Assembly: GCA_934254835.1 (NCBI GenBank)
Contig: CAKQMI010000041.1
Span: 1 to 10,199, forward strand
Direction of reading: 5' to 3'
Source: an uncultured Clostridia bacterium
GTDB taxonomy: Bacteria > Bacillota > Clostridia > Christensenellales > CAG-917
Length of the DNA stretch: 10,199 nt
Shown: positions 5,771-10,199 of the stretch, in pieces
How positions within the stretch are numbered: position 1 is the stretch's first letter
Layout: each line of letters starts with the position of its first letter
Program-made: the position numbers and the translations under genes
The notes under the pieces: model-generated
Database searches by the model: none
What the model was told of the DNA's origin: nothing
The model's input: the letters and a program-made list of their open reading frames with translations, nothing else

Positions 5771-5977
5771 ATGAGAGAATTAAAAATTGCGGACAATATA
5801 AGATTTTTCAGAAAGGCGAATAACCTTACCCAAGAAGAATTGTCAAAACAACTCGGCGGAAGCAAAAACCTTGTTTCGAATTATGAAAACGGAATCAGCA
5901 CGCCCGATATTTACACGCTTGTAAAACTTGCCGACATTTTCGATATCACCCTTGACGAACTTGTCGGTCGTGAATAA
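5771..5977 (+). CDS. Small XRE/Cro-type HTH regulator 1 (68 aa)
   Basis: The whole protein is a single lambda-repressor-like helix-turn-helix domain. NIRFFRKANNLTQEELSK (9-26) carries helices 1 and 2 with the family LTQEEL motif. Recognition helix residues follow at about 30-38 (GSKNLVSNY), then ENG and the helix 4/5 region ending LADIFDITLDELVG. It would bind palindromic operators as a dimer; the two ACAAG-N3-CTTGT repeats just upstream are the obvious candidates. No Shine-Dalgarno sequence precedes the ATG, which fits a leaderless message. It is followed after 7 bases by a homologous gene. There is no extra sensing domain, so what it responds to is unknown. Confidence 0.88.
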   Translation: MRELKIADNIRFFRKANNLTQEELSKQLGGSKNLVSNYENGISTPDIYTLVKLADIFDITLDELVGRE

Positions 5978-5984
5978 TTCCGAT

Positions 5985-6191
5985 ATGAAAGAATTGAAAA
6001 TCGCAGAAAATATTAGGTTTTATCGCAAGCAAGCGGAGTTAACGCAGGCGCAACTTGCTCGGCACTTTGGCAGTGGCAAAACGCTTATCAGTAATTACGA
6101 GATAGGTCGCAACACGCCCGATATAGTTACCCTTTGGGAACTTGCGGACATTTTCGACATTACCCTTGACGAACTTGTGGGACGAGAATAA
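5985..6191 (+). CDS. Small XRE/Cro-type HTH regulator 2, tandem duplicate (68 aa)
   Basis: Same length and domain as the gene before it. By my hand count 46 of 68 residues are identical, including the whole last 16. Differences cluster at 16-35, which covers the turn and recognition helix (GSGKTLISNYEIG here against GGSKNLVSNYENG), so DNA specificity may have diverged. I chose the ATG at 5985, which matches the start of copy 1; a longer frame from 5928 would run through the 3' end of copy 1. No ribosome binding site is seen. With only 7 bases after the upstream stop, translation is probably coupled. The two may form heterodimers or a two-repressor switch; this is inference. Confidence 0.87.
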   Translation: MKELKIAENIRFYRKQAELTQAQLARHFGSGKTLISNYEIGRNTPDIVTLWELADIFDITLDELVGRE

Positions 6192-6229
6192 TACCGAAAA
6201 TTTAGCACTCGGAAAACTAATTATCCAAA

Positions 6230-6265
6230 ACAAAAGCGCGCACGAAATATCGTTGCGCGCGTTTT
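6230..6265. terminator. Hairpin terminator, left copy of the 36-bp direct repeat
   Basis: GCGCGCA (6236-6242) pairs with TGCGCGC (6254-6260). CGA (6243-6245) and TCG (6250-6252) extend it upward, and AAAA/TTTT closes it. A T run follows on both strands, so it can end the XRE pair (+) and the 6311-6679 gene (-). The same 36 bases recur unchanged at 8237-8272. Confidence 0.8.
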
Positions 6266-6310
6266 CTTAAAACAGTGTCAATATTTATAAATAACACAAC
6301 TCCTGCTCTA

Positions 6311-6679
6311 TCAGTTTTCAAAAATAAACTTTAATATCGTCAAAATAATATCCCGATTCGGCTCTTGTTTCATTCCGCGAATTCTAATTCCATAACGCCC
6401 CTTTAAGCTACCTCGCGTTACTGGGGTGATGTCAATATTTAGAACGCTCGCTAATTCGATATAATTTGGCAACATTGTAAAATCTTTTTTTAGATCTATA
6501 ATAATGCTCCACATCTTTTCCATATCAAACTCATTCACCGGTTTGTTTGAGCTATCTACGCGACAAACTCTTATATAATCATTTTCAAACGTTACCATAT
6601 TGGTTTGCCTTGTCCACGCACGCTGCGTAAAAAATAAGTTATGGCTTTCAATCATTCTTTTTACATCACTTGCAGTCAT
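6311..6679 (-). CDS. Unknown 122-aa protein, second gene of the RHH-fusion operon
   Basis: I do not recognise this family. The ATG at 6679 has GGAGG (6685-6689) 5 bases upstream; a TTG a few codons earlier would lie on that site. It is a soluble mixed alpha/beta protein with no signal peptide or membrane segment. Notable stretches are MTASDVKRMIESHNLFF at the start, a central WSIIIDLKKDF, and a basic segment TRGSLKGRYGIRIRGMKQ at about 87-104 that could bind nucleic acid. It ends in a hydrophobic helix (ILTILKFIFEN). It begins 18 bases after the stop of the upstream gene, so the two are surely co-transcribed. By position it could be the partner of a toxin-antitoxin-like pair, but nothing in the sequence proves this. 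Its DNA is AT-rich compared with the flanking chromosome. Confidence 0.75.
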   Translation of the reverse strand: MTASDVKRMIESHNLFFTQRAWTRQTNMVTFENDYIRVCRVDSSNKPVNEFDMEKMWSIIIDLKKDFTMLPNYIELASVLNIDITPVTRGSLKGRYGIRIRGMKQEPNRDIILTILKFIFEN

Positions 6680-6697
6680 TTTTCCCTCCAAAAATAA

Positions 6698-7333
6698 TTA
6701 ATATTTCACTTCGCCGGCAAGATATTTGGCAAAGCTGATTCCGCTTCTATTATCCGTAAAAGTTACATCGTTGTACATTATTTGCAAATCGATTTTGTCT
6801 GGCTTATCGGCACGCACTACTATCATATTATCCGAAATCGAATTTGCAGGAATATTAAACAAATAGAGTTTTCGTTCTTTCCAATCATTAAGTATCAAAC
6901 TCCAATTGTGTTTGGTATAGTAACTATCCGGATTCGCCCAATAATTGTATGCGCCAGTATTTTTGGAAGCAAATGTAATAGTATCATACAAGTCATACCC
7001 TTTACTCTGCAACAACCTAACTGCGTTACCCTTGCGAATTCTGTCAAAATTACCATCTTCTTTGATATCAGCAACTCGGTCTACATATGCTTCTACAATA
7101 CTTTCATTATTATACAAACTTCTCGGTCTCGACACATATCTTTTAACGTTATCAACCAACAGGCCATCTTTTTCACCTTGTCTATTCTGCAACAAAAACG
7201 CAAAAGAACCTTCGTTGACAACTCGTTTGAAGAACATCTTTATTGCCGTACCCGAATCAATGCCTGCATCGACAAAAATCGATTCCGCTTGACAATAAAG
7301 ATCCTCGTTTATTTCAATGCTAATTTTACCCAT
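6698..7333 (-). CDS. RelB/DinJ-like RHH domain fused to an unknown C-terminal region (211 aa)
   Basis: Residues 3-48 resemble the ribbon-helix-helix DNA-binding part of RelB/DinJ antitoxins: strand KISIEI (3-8), helix NEDLYCQAESIFVDAGI (9-25), then SGTAIKMFFKRVVNEGSFAF (27-46). This parallels the family pattern of a long first helix, a short turn, a T-A-I-x-M-F helix and a terminal G-x-x-P/A-F. Antitoxins of this family are usually about 85-100 residues. Here about 160 more follow, with a recognisable core of their own (GNAVRLLQSKGYDLYD, TFASKNTGAYNYWANP, WSLILNDWKERKLYLFNIPA, GISFAKYLAGEV) that I cannot place. The ATG at 7333 has GAGGT (7338-7342) upstream; a GTG two codons earlier would overlap that site. 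A strong promoter lies just upstream. It may bind its own promoter through the RHH. Confidence 0.8.
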   Translation of the reverse strand: MGKISIEINEDLYCQAESIFVDAGIDSGTAIKMFFKRVVNEGSFAFLLQNRQGEKDGLLVDNVKRYVSRPRSLYNNESIVEAYVDRVADIKEDGNFDRIRKGNAVRLLQSKGYDLYDTITFASKNTGAYNYWANPDSYYTKHNWSLILNDWKERKLYLFNIPANSISDNMIVVRADKPDKIDLQIMYNDVTFTDNRSGISFAKYLAGEVKY

Positions 7334-7351
7334 ACACACCTCGGCTATCTT

Positions 7352-7361
7352 TAATTAATTA
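7352..7361. promoter_or_regulatory. Candidate operator at the start of the RHH operon
   Basis: The 10-bp palindrome TAATTAATTA covers the predicted transcription start (about 7356) between the -10 box and the ribosome binding site. RHH proteins of the RelB type commonly repress their own promoters at such palindromes. AT-rich palindromes arise easily by chance in this DNA. Confidence 0.3.
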
Positions 7362-7362
7362 T

Positions 7363-7391
7363 ATGATAACGGCATCAGTATGTTTTGTCAA
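7363..7391 (-). promoter_or_regulatory. Promoter of the RHH-fusion operon
   Basis: Minus strand: perfect -35 TTGACA (7386-7391), 17-bp spacer, -10 TATCAT (7363-7368, 5/6 match). The predicted start is near 7356, with a leader of about 23 nt that includes GAGGT at 7338-7342. Confidence 0.7.
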
Positions 7392-7629
7392 GTTTTTCAA
7401 TGTTATTTTTTTATAAAATATAATGTTTTATGATTTTATGTGATTTTATTTAATATTATATTAGGAATTCTTGATTATTTTTCGAATAATTATATGTCGG
7501 GAATAACTCCATATGAGCAACGGTATTGAAATTTTATATTATATTAATACAAAAAACATACAATTATTTAAAACTTTACAATTGGAATTGATTATACAAC
7601 CCGATAAAAAAACATAGGAGAAAAACAAA
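7392..7629. other. AT-rich divergent intergenic stretch
   Basis: Very AT-rich DNA between the minus-strand operon and the VWA gene, with long T and A runs and repeats of the word TGATTTTAT. I see AGGAG (7616-7620) for the VWA gene but no convincing -35/-10 pair on the plus strand. No gene is supported here. Confidence 0.6.
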
Positions 7630-8211
7630 ATGAAAAAAAACATTACTGAATTATTGCTAATTATCGATGAAAGCGGTTCTATGTTTAGCCTACGACAAGA
7701 AACCATTGGTGAATTAAATGCTTTTATCAAAGCACAACAAAAACAAAACACGGAAACACGATTAACTGTTGTTTTTTTCAATACGAACACGCGCGTAGCA
7801 TATGAACATGCAGACATAAACACAATGACTTTGCTTGATGAAACTTCTTATCAACCGAATGGATTAACTGCTCTTTTCGACGCAATAGGAACAGGTATTA
7901 TCACTTTGAACAGTTACTTGGACGAAATGCCCAAATCTAAACAACCCTCGCAAGTAATGGTTGCAATAATGACAGACGGATTGGAAAACGCAAGTAAGCA
8001 ATTTTCACAAACCACAATACACCAAATGATCGAACATCAAATAAATAATCATTCGTGGGAATTTTACTTCATTGCTTCCAATATTGACTCAAAACCCGCC
8101 GCATCCTCTATTGGAATTGATGTAAAGCAATGCATCCAAAGAAATACTCTTGTTGATGGAATGCACTACTTTTTTAGTGACTTAATAAAAAAGACGGGAC
8201 CCATGTGTTAA
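7630..8211 (+). CDS. Stand-alone von Willebrand factor A (VWA) domain protein (193 aa)
   Basis: The whole protein is one VWA domain with a complete metal-ion-dependent adhesion site: DESGS with Asp13, Ser15 and Ser17; Thr80 in NGLTALFDAIG; and Asp116 in IMTDGLENAS. Such domains bind a divalent cation and a partner protein. Small intracellular ones of this TerY/YegL-like style act in complexes with ATPases, kinases or phosphatases in stress and phage-related loci. Here no such partner is next to it. There is no signal peptide or membrane segment, so it should be cytoplasmic. The start at 7630 has AGGAG 9 bases upstream. The DNA is AT-rich with A/T-ending codons, unlike the housekeeping genes around it. 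Its specific role is unknown. Confidence 0.88.
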   Translation: MKKNITELLLIIDESGSMFSLRQETIGELNAFIKAQQKQNTETRLTVVFFNTNTRVAYEHADINTMTLLDETSYQPNGLTALFDAIGTGIITLNSYLDEMPKSKQPSQVMVAIMTDGLENASKQFSQTTIHQMIEHQINNHSWEFYFIASNIDSKPAASSIGIDVKQCIQRNTLVDGMHYFFSDLIKKTGPMC

Positions 8212-8236
8212 CCAACAAATAAACTATAAATAATAT

Positions 8237-8272
8237 ACAAAAGCGCGCACGAAATATCGTTGCGCGCGTTTT
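8237..8272. terminator. Hairpin terminator, right copy of the 36-bp direct repeat
   Basis: Identical to 6230-6265: GCGCGCA (8243-8249) with TGCGCGC (8261-8267), a small CGA/TCG extension, and AAAA/TTTT at the base. It lies 25 bases after the VWA stop codon and 19 bases past the spoIIID stop on the other strand, so it can serve both convergent genes. Confidence 0.8.
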
Positions 8273-8291
8273 ATTGTCAAAAAAATCGTCG

Positions 8292-8549
8292 TTAAACTTG
8301 TTGTTTTGTCTGTTTATACTTTCTTTTCGTCGCTTCTCCGCCACGCAAATGGCGGATTGAAAAGTGATAATCCATCAGGCGTTGCACCCTTTCGTACAAA
8401 TCTTTGTCAACGTCTTTCAGTTTGTAGGTGACGTCGGCGTGAAAGGTGCTTTTCGACACTCCGAAATATTTTGCGCCCTCTCGCACCGTGCACTTATTGT
8501 CCAAAACGTAGCGGGCTTCTTTCAAAACCCTTTCGATATTCCTTTCCAT
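8292..8549 (-). CDS. spoIIID: Sporulation transcription factor SpoIIID (85 aa)
   Basis: A DNA-binding regulator of the mother cell during endospore formation. In Bacillus it acts after sigma-E to switch genes on and off on the way to sigma-K. The helix-turn-helix is TVREGAKYFGVSKSTFHADVTYKL (21-44), and the C-terminal family signature DYHFSIRHLRGGEATKRKYK (60-79) is nearly diagnostic. Length matches the family (80-95). The ATG at 8549 has AGGGGG (8555-8560) 5 bases upstream. It is monocistronic and convergent with the VWA gene across a shared terminator. Its presence argues that the organism makes endospores. Upstream there is a possible sigma-E-type promoter. Confidence 0.95.
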   Translation of the reverse strand: MERNIERVLKEARYVLDNKCTVREGAKYFGVSKSTFHADVTYKLKDVDKDLYERVQRLMDYHFSIRHLRGGEATKRKYKQTKQQV

Positions 8550-8567
8550 TTGTTCCCCCTGCCTTAT

Positions 8568-8597
8568 ACGATATGACGGGGGACGAGGTGTTTATGA
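8568..8597 (-). promoter_or_regulatory. Possible sigma-E-like promoter of spoIIID
   Basis: Minus strand: TCATAAA (8591-8597), 15-bp spacer, CATATCGT (8568-8575). This loosely fits the sigma-E pattern of an ATA-type -35 and a CATA-N3-T -10, and spoIIID is a sigma-E target in Bacillus. A start near 8561 would leave a very short leader holding the AGGGGG. The match is by eye and could be chance. Confidence 0.3.
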
Positions 8598-8644
8598 CAT
8601 TAAATTGTTCTACAACGAGATTGCACCGATTTGACAAGGTTCGT

Positions 8645-8825
8645 ATTACTCTTGTTTGGCATGCCAAGCAAGAGTAATGCAAGCGATAGCACAAATCGTC
8701 GATATTTTCGATGATTTTTGGGAAAAGCGAACGCAGTTGTACTTGTTGTACTACAAGCGAGTTTTTGCAAAAAAGCACGGAAATTGCGACAATTTGGCAA
8801 GCTTGTGTTACTCTTACTTGGCATG
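8645..8825. repeat. Palindrome plus MITE-like inverted repeat element
   Basis: A near-perfect 34-bp palindrome (8645-8678; 17-bp arms, one T-G) carries the word CTTGTTTGGCATGCCAAGCA. Its right half (8660-8677) is matched in inverted orientation at 8808-8825 with one difference, giving 18-bp terminal inverted repeats 166 bp apart. Inside are smaller inverted repeats (8695-8702/8708-8715 and 8781-8786/8790-8795) and no supported gene. The right arm contains the stop and last two sense codons of ttcA. This could be a non-autonomous mobile element or a palindromic intergenic repeat. No target-site duplication is evident. Confidence 0.55.
8767..8795 (-). terminator. Weak candidate terminator of ttcA
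   Basis: Minus strand: a 6-bp AT-rich hairpin (8790-8795 with 8781-8786, 3-nt loop) is followed five bases later by six T (8769-8774 on the complement). The stem is weak and the spacing poor, but it is the only such structure within 60 bases of the ttcA stop. Confidence 0.25.
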
Positions 8826-9557
8826 ATAATTATCAGGTTTTTTCCAGAGGTTGGCGCGCTCGGGGTGATAGATTGCGCCCAACATTCTTTCGCGCGCGAA
8901 CGGGACTTCTTCGGTGAGTCGCTTCACAAGATTATTGACGTACTCGCGCTGGGTGTGCTTGTTGGCGGGACACGGATTGTGCAATACGGGCAAATCAAGT
9001 TTTTTGACGACGCCCTTGACGTCCGCCTCGCTCGTGTAAATCAGCGGACGAATGAGAGTTATCCCGCTCCTGTCCATATACGACACGGGTTGAAAAGTCG
9101 AAAATCTGCCCTCGTACAAAAGCGACAACAGCATTGTTTGCACGACGTCGTCGGCGTGGTGTCCGAGCGCAAGTTTGTTGAAGCCCAGCTCGATTGCCTT
9201 GTTGTTGAGCGCGCCCCGTCTCATCTTACTGCAAAGACTGCACGGATTGCTTTCTTTTCTCGATTCAAAGATAATTTCGGCGATGTCGGTTTCGACAACG
9301 TAATAAGGCACGCCCAAATCGCCGATATACGCCGACAGAGCCTGTTTTTCGGCTTCTGACGCGTCTTTGAACCCCATATCGACAGTGATTGCGGAAAGTT
9401 CAAAACGAGCGGGAGAAAAGCGTTGAAAGGCTTTGAGTGCGGAAAGTAACAGAAGACTGTCCTTGCCTCCCGAAACGCCCACGACGATTTTGTCGCCGTC
9501 TTCGATCATATTATAGTCGGTGATTGCCCGACGCATTGTACTCAAAATCTTTTGCAT
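8814..9557 (-). CDS. ttcA: tRNA 2-thiocytidine(32) synthetase, TtcA family (247 aa)
   Basis: PP-loop ATPase that activates cytidine 32 of certain tRNAs and replaces its oxygen with sulfur, using an iron-sulfur cluster. The ATP-binding loop is SGGKDS (29-34). The cluster cysteines are Cys106 and Cys109 (NPCSLCSKMRRG) and Cys196 (NPCP). GHHADDVVQT (132-141) is the second family motif. There are no N-terminal zinc-finger CxxC pairs, which argues against TtuA. It is shorter than the E. coli protein (311) but similar to Firmicutes members. The ATG at 9557 matches the family N-terminus (QKILSTMRRAI). There is no Shine-Dalgarno site, and the promoter places transcription at the start codon itself. 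The C-terminal residues HAK and the stop lie within the inverted repeat arm at 8808-8825. Confidence 0.85.
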   Translation of the reverse strand: MQKILSTMRRAITDYNMIEDGDKIVVGVSGGKDSLLLLSALKAFQRFSPARFELSAITVDMGFKDASEAEKQALSAYIGDLGVPYYVVETDIAEIIFESRKESNPCSLCSKMRRGALNNKAIELGFNKLALGHHADDVVQTMLLSLLYEGRFSTFQPVSYMDRSGITLIRPLIYTSEADVKGVVKKLDLPVLHNPCPANKHTQREYVNNLVKRLTEEVPFARERMLGAIYHPERANLWKKPDNYHAK

Positions 9558-9563
9558 AGGTCA

Positions 9564-9592
9564 ATTATATAAAAAACGCGCGATATTATCAA
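9564..9592 (-). promoter_or_regulatory. Promoter of ttcA, predicting a leaderless mRNA
   Basis: Minus strand: -35 TTGATA (9587-9592), 17-bp spacer, -10 TATAAT (9564-9569). Counting seven bases from the -10 gives a start at 9557, the A of the ttcA ATG. It lies just beyond the rplQ terminator. Confidence 0.65.
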
Positions 9593-9605
9593 CGATTTTT
9601 CGCAC

Positions 9606-9631
9606 AAAAAAAGCACGCATTTCTGCGTGCT
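9606..9631 (-). terminator. Rho-independent terminator of the rpoA-rplQ operon
   Basis: Minus strand: AGCACGCA (9624-9631) pairs with TGCGTGCT (9612-9619) around a GAAA tetraloop, followed by a run of T (9606-9612). It lies 15 bases after the rplQ stop. Confidence 0.92.
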
Positions 9632-9645
9632 CTTTGTTGCAATTA

Positions 9646-10155
9646 TTACAGCAATTCCAAAATGCACATGGACGCTGCGTCGCCACGACGTTCACCAAGT
9701 TTGATGATACGGGTGTAACCGCCCTTTTGACCTTTCTCTTCGGCGCGTTTTGCATACTTGGGAGCATACTCGTTGAAGAGTTTTTCGACAAGAGGATTGC
9801 TGATGTCCGCGGTACGTTTTGCGTAAGCGGTTTTGGTTTCTTTTTCCTCTTTGGCTTCGGGGATATCACGAAGTTCGGCAATCATTTTCCTGCGTGTAGC
9901 AAGTTTTTTGGGGCCGTCGTTGGTGAATTCGACTTCGACTTTTTCGCCCTTCAGGTTCGTTTTGGTTTTGGTGACCTTAACGGTATCTTCGTAAGTGTTG
10001 ATAGCAAGGGTGATAAGTTTTTCAGCGATGCTTCTGACCGATTTAGCACGGTCAACGGTTGTTTCTATTTTGCCATACCACAAGAGTTCGCTTGCCTGAT
10101 TTTTAAGGACGGCAAGACGTTGATCGGTAGGTCTTCCTAATTTTTTGGGTTCCAT
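9646..10155 (-). CDS. rplQ: 50S ribosomal protein bL17, extended form (169 aa)
   Basis: Large-subunit ribosomal protein near the peptide exit tunnel. The N-terminal half is typical: KKLGRPTDQRLAVLKNQASELL (4-25), then IETTVDRAKSVRSIAEKLITLA (30-51). The end is GGYTRIIKLGERRGDAASMCILEL. Most bacterial L17 proteins have about 115-130 residues. This one has roughly 50 more in the middle (about 54-130), mostly charged and lysine/glutamate-rich, including VTKTKTNLKGEKVEVEF and EAKEEKETKTAYAKRT. I recall similar long L17 forms in gut Clostridia, so this is probably a lineage trait and not an error. The ATG at 10155 has AAGGAG (10163-10168) 7 bases upstream, overlapping the rpoA stop codon. It is the last gene of the operon and is followed by a strong terminator. 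Confidence 0.96.
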   Translation of the reverse strand: MEPKKLGRPTDQRLAVLKNQASELLWYGKIETTVDRAKSVRSIAEKLITLAINTYEDTVKVTKTKTNLKGEKVEVEFTNDGPKKLATRRKMIAELRDIPEAKEEKETKTAYAKRTADISNPLVEKLFNEYAPKYAKRAEEKGQKGGYTRIIKLGERRGDAASMCILELL

Positions 10156-10166
10156 AAAAAGTCTCC

Positions 10167-10199
10167 TTACTCGTCTTTGTTGCGAAGATCAAGGCCGAG
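10167..10199 (-). CDS. rpoA: RNA polymerase alpha subunit, last ten codons
   Basis: The minus strand reads LGLDLRNKDE and then TAA (10167-10169) before rplQ. A short LGL-x-LR ending is typical of the alpha C-terminal domain, and rpoA directly before rplQ is the conserved bacterial order. The rest lies outside the window. The stop codon overlaps the ribosome binding site of rplQ, so the two are translationally close. Confidence 0.82.
   Translation of the reverse strand, partial: LGLDLRNKDE

Larger units (their letters stand above)
5771..6198 (+). repeat. Tandem duplication, unit about 214 bp
   Basis: The two HTH genes start 214 bp apart. Similarity runs past the stop codons: GAATAATTCCGAT after copy 1 against GAATAATACCGAA after copy 2. 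So a DNA segment including the short spacer was duplicated. The DNA has diverged more in the middle than at the 3' end. Confidence 0.75.
6230..8272. mobile_element. Candidate AT-rich island bounded by 36-bp direct repeats
   Basis: Exact 36-base repeats at 6230-6265 and 8237-8272 (offset 2007 bp) bracket three genes whose base composition is clearly richer in A and T than fba, gap or ttcA. The genes are of accessory type: a RelB/DinJ-like fusion, an unknown partner and a VWA protein. No integrase or transposase is present, so it would have to move with outside help or by recombination between the repeats. The alternative is that the repeats are merely two copies of a dispersed terminator. Confidence 0.45.

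Noticed and set aside
6782..7354. A 190-codon plus-strand open frame opposite the RHH fusion
   Set aside because: It is isoleucine-rich with no start signal. The minus-strand gene has a promoter, a ribosome binding site and a recognisable RHH.
8631..8636. TTGACA on the plus strand as a promoter into the palindrome
   Set aside because: At the proper distance there is only GTTTGG inside the palindrome, and no plus-strand gene follows.
8494..8824. Minus-strand open frames between spoIIID and ttcA
   Set aside because: They run through the inverted repeat element and overlap spoIIID control sequences, with no ribosome binding site or domain.

Overview
The window looks like chromosomal DNA of an endospore-forming member of the Firmicutes, probably an uncultured gut-type Clostridia. 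The evidence is a clear SpoIIID regulator, Firmicutes-style ribosome binding sites and promoters, a class II fructose-bisphosphate aldolase of the Clostridia type, and the rpoA-rplQ gene order with an L17 that carries a long internal insertion. The lineage call is inference. I see no rRNA, tRNA, CRISPR array or transposase gene.

Layout. 1-197 is the end of a probably secreted protein. 270-1331 (-) is gap (glyceraldehyde-3-phosphate dehydrogenase) with its own promoter and terminator. 1425-2594 has no gene I can support. It is packed with several families of structured intergenic repeats: four copies of a roughly 100-nt element whose stems covary between copies, a row of mini-hairpins, and short direct repeats. 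2595-3707 (-) is an M29-family metallo-aminopeptidase, with a divergent promoter region shared with a four-TM membrane protein of unknown function (3860-4510, +). 4704-5633 (+) is fba. 5771-6191 (+) is a tandem pair of 68-residue XRE/Cro-type regulators, preceded by two matching inverted repeats that look like operators.

From 6230 to 8272 lies an AT-rich segment bounded by an exact 36-bp direct repeat, which is also a hairpin terminator. It holds a two-gene operon (-) and a stand-alone VWA-domain protein (+). The operon's first product starts with a RelB/DinJ-like ribbon-helix-helix and continues into a roughly 160-residue region I do not recognise. Its second product is an unknown 122-residue protein. 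This segment looks acquired and is the best candidate here for an undescribed toxin-antitoxin-like or defence-like module.

Beyond it the housekeeping background returns: spoIIID (-), a palindrome or MITE-like repeat that reaches into the last codons of the next gene, ttcA (tRNA 2-thiocytidine synthesis, -, probably with a leaderless mRNA), then rplQ and the last codons of rpoA (-) at the right edge.

How the genes relate: gap and fba are both glycolytic but are separately transcribed. rpoA-rplQ is the usual ribosomal/RNA polymerase operon end, closed by a strong terminator, with ttcA restarted from its own promoter. The XRE pair appears autoregulated. Most genes here are monocistronic, each with its own hairpin terminator.
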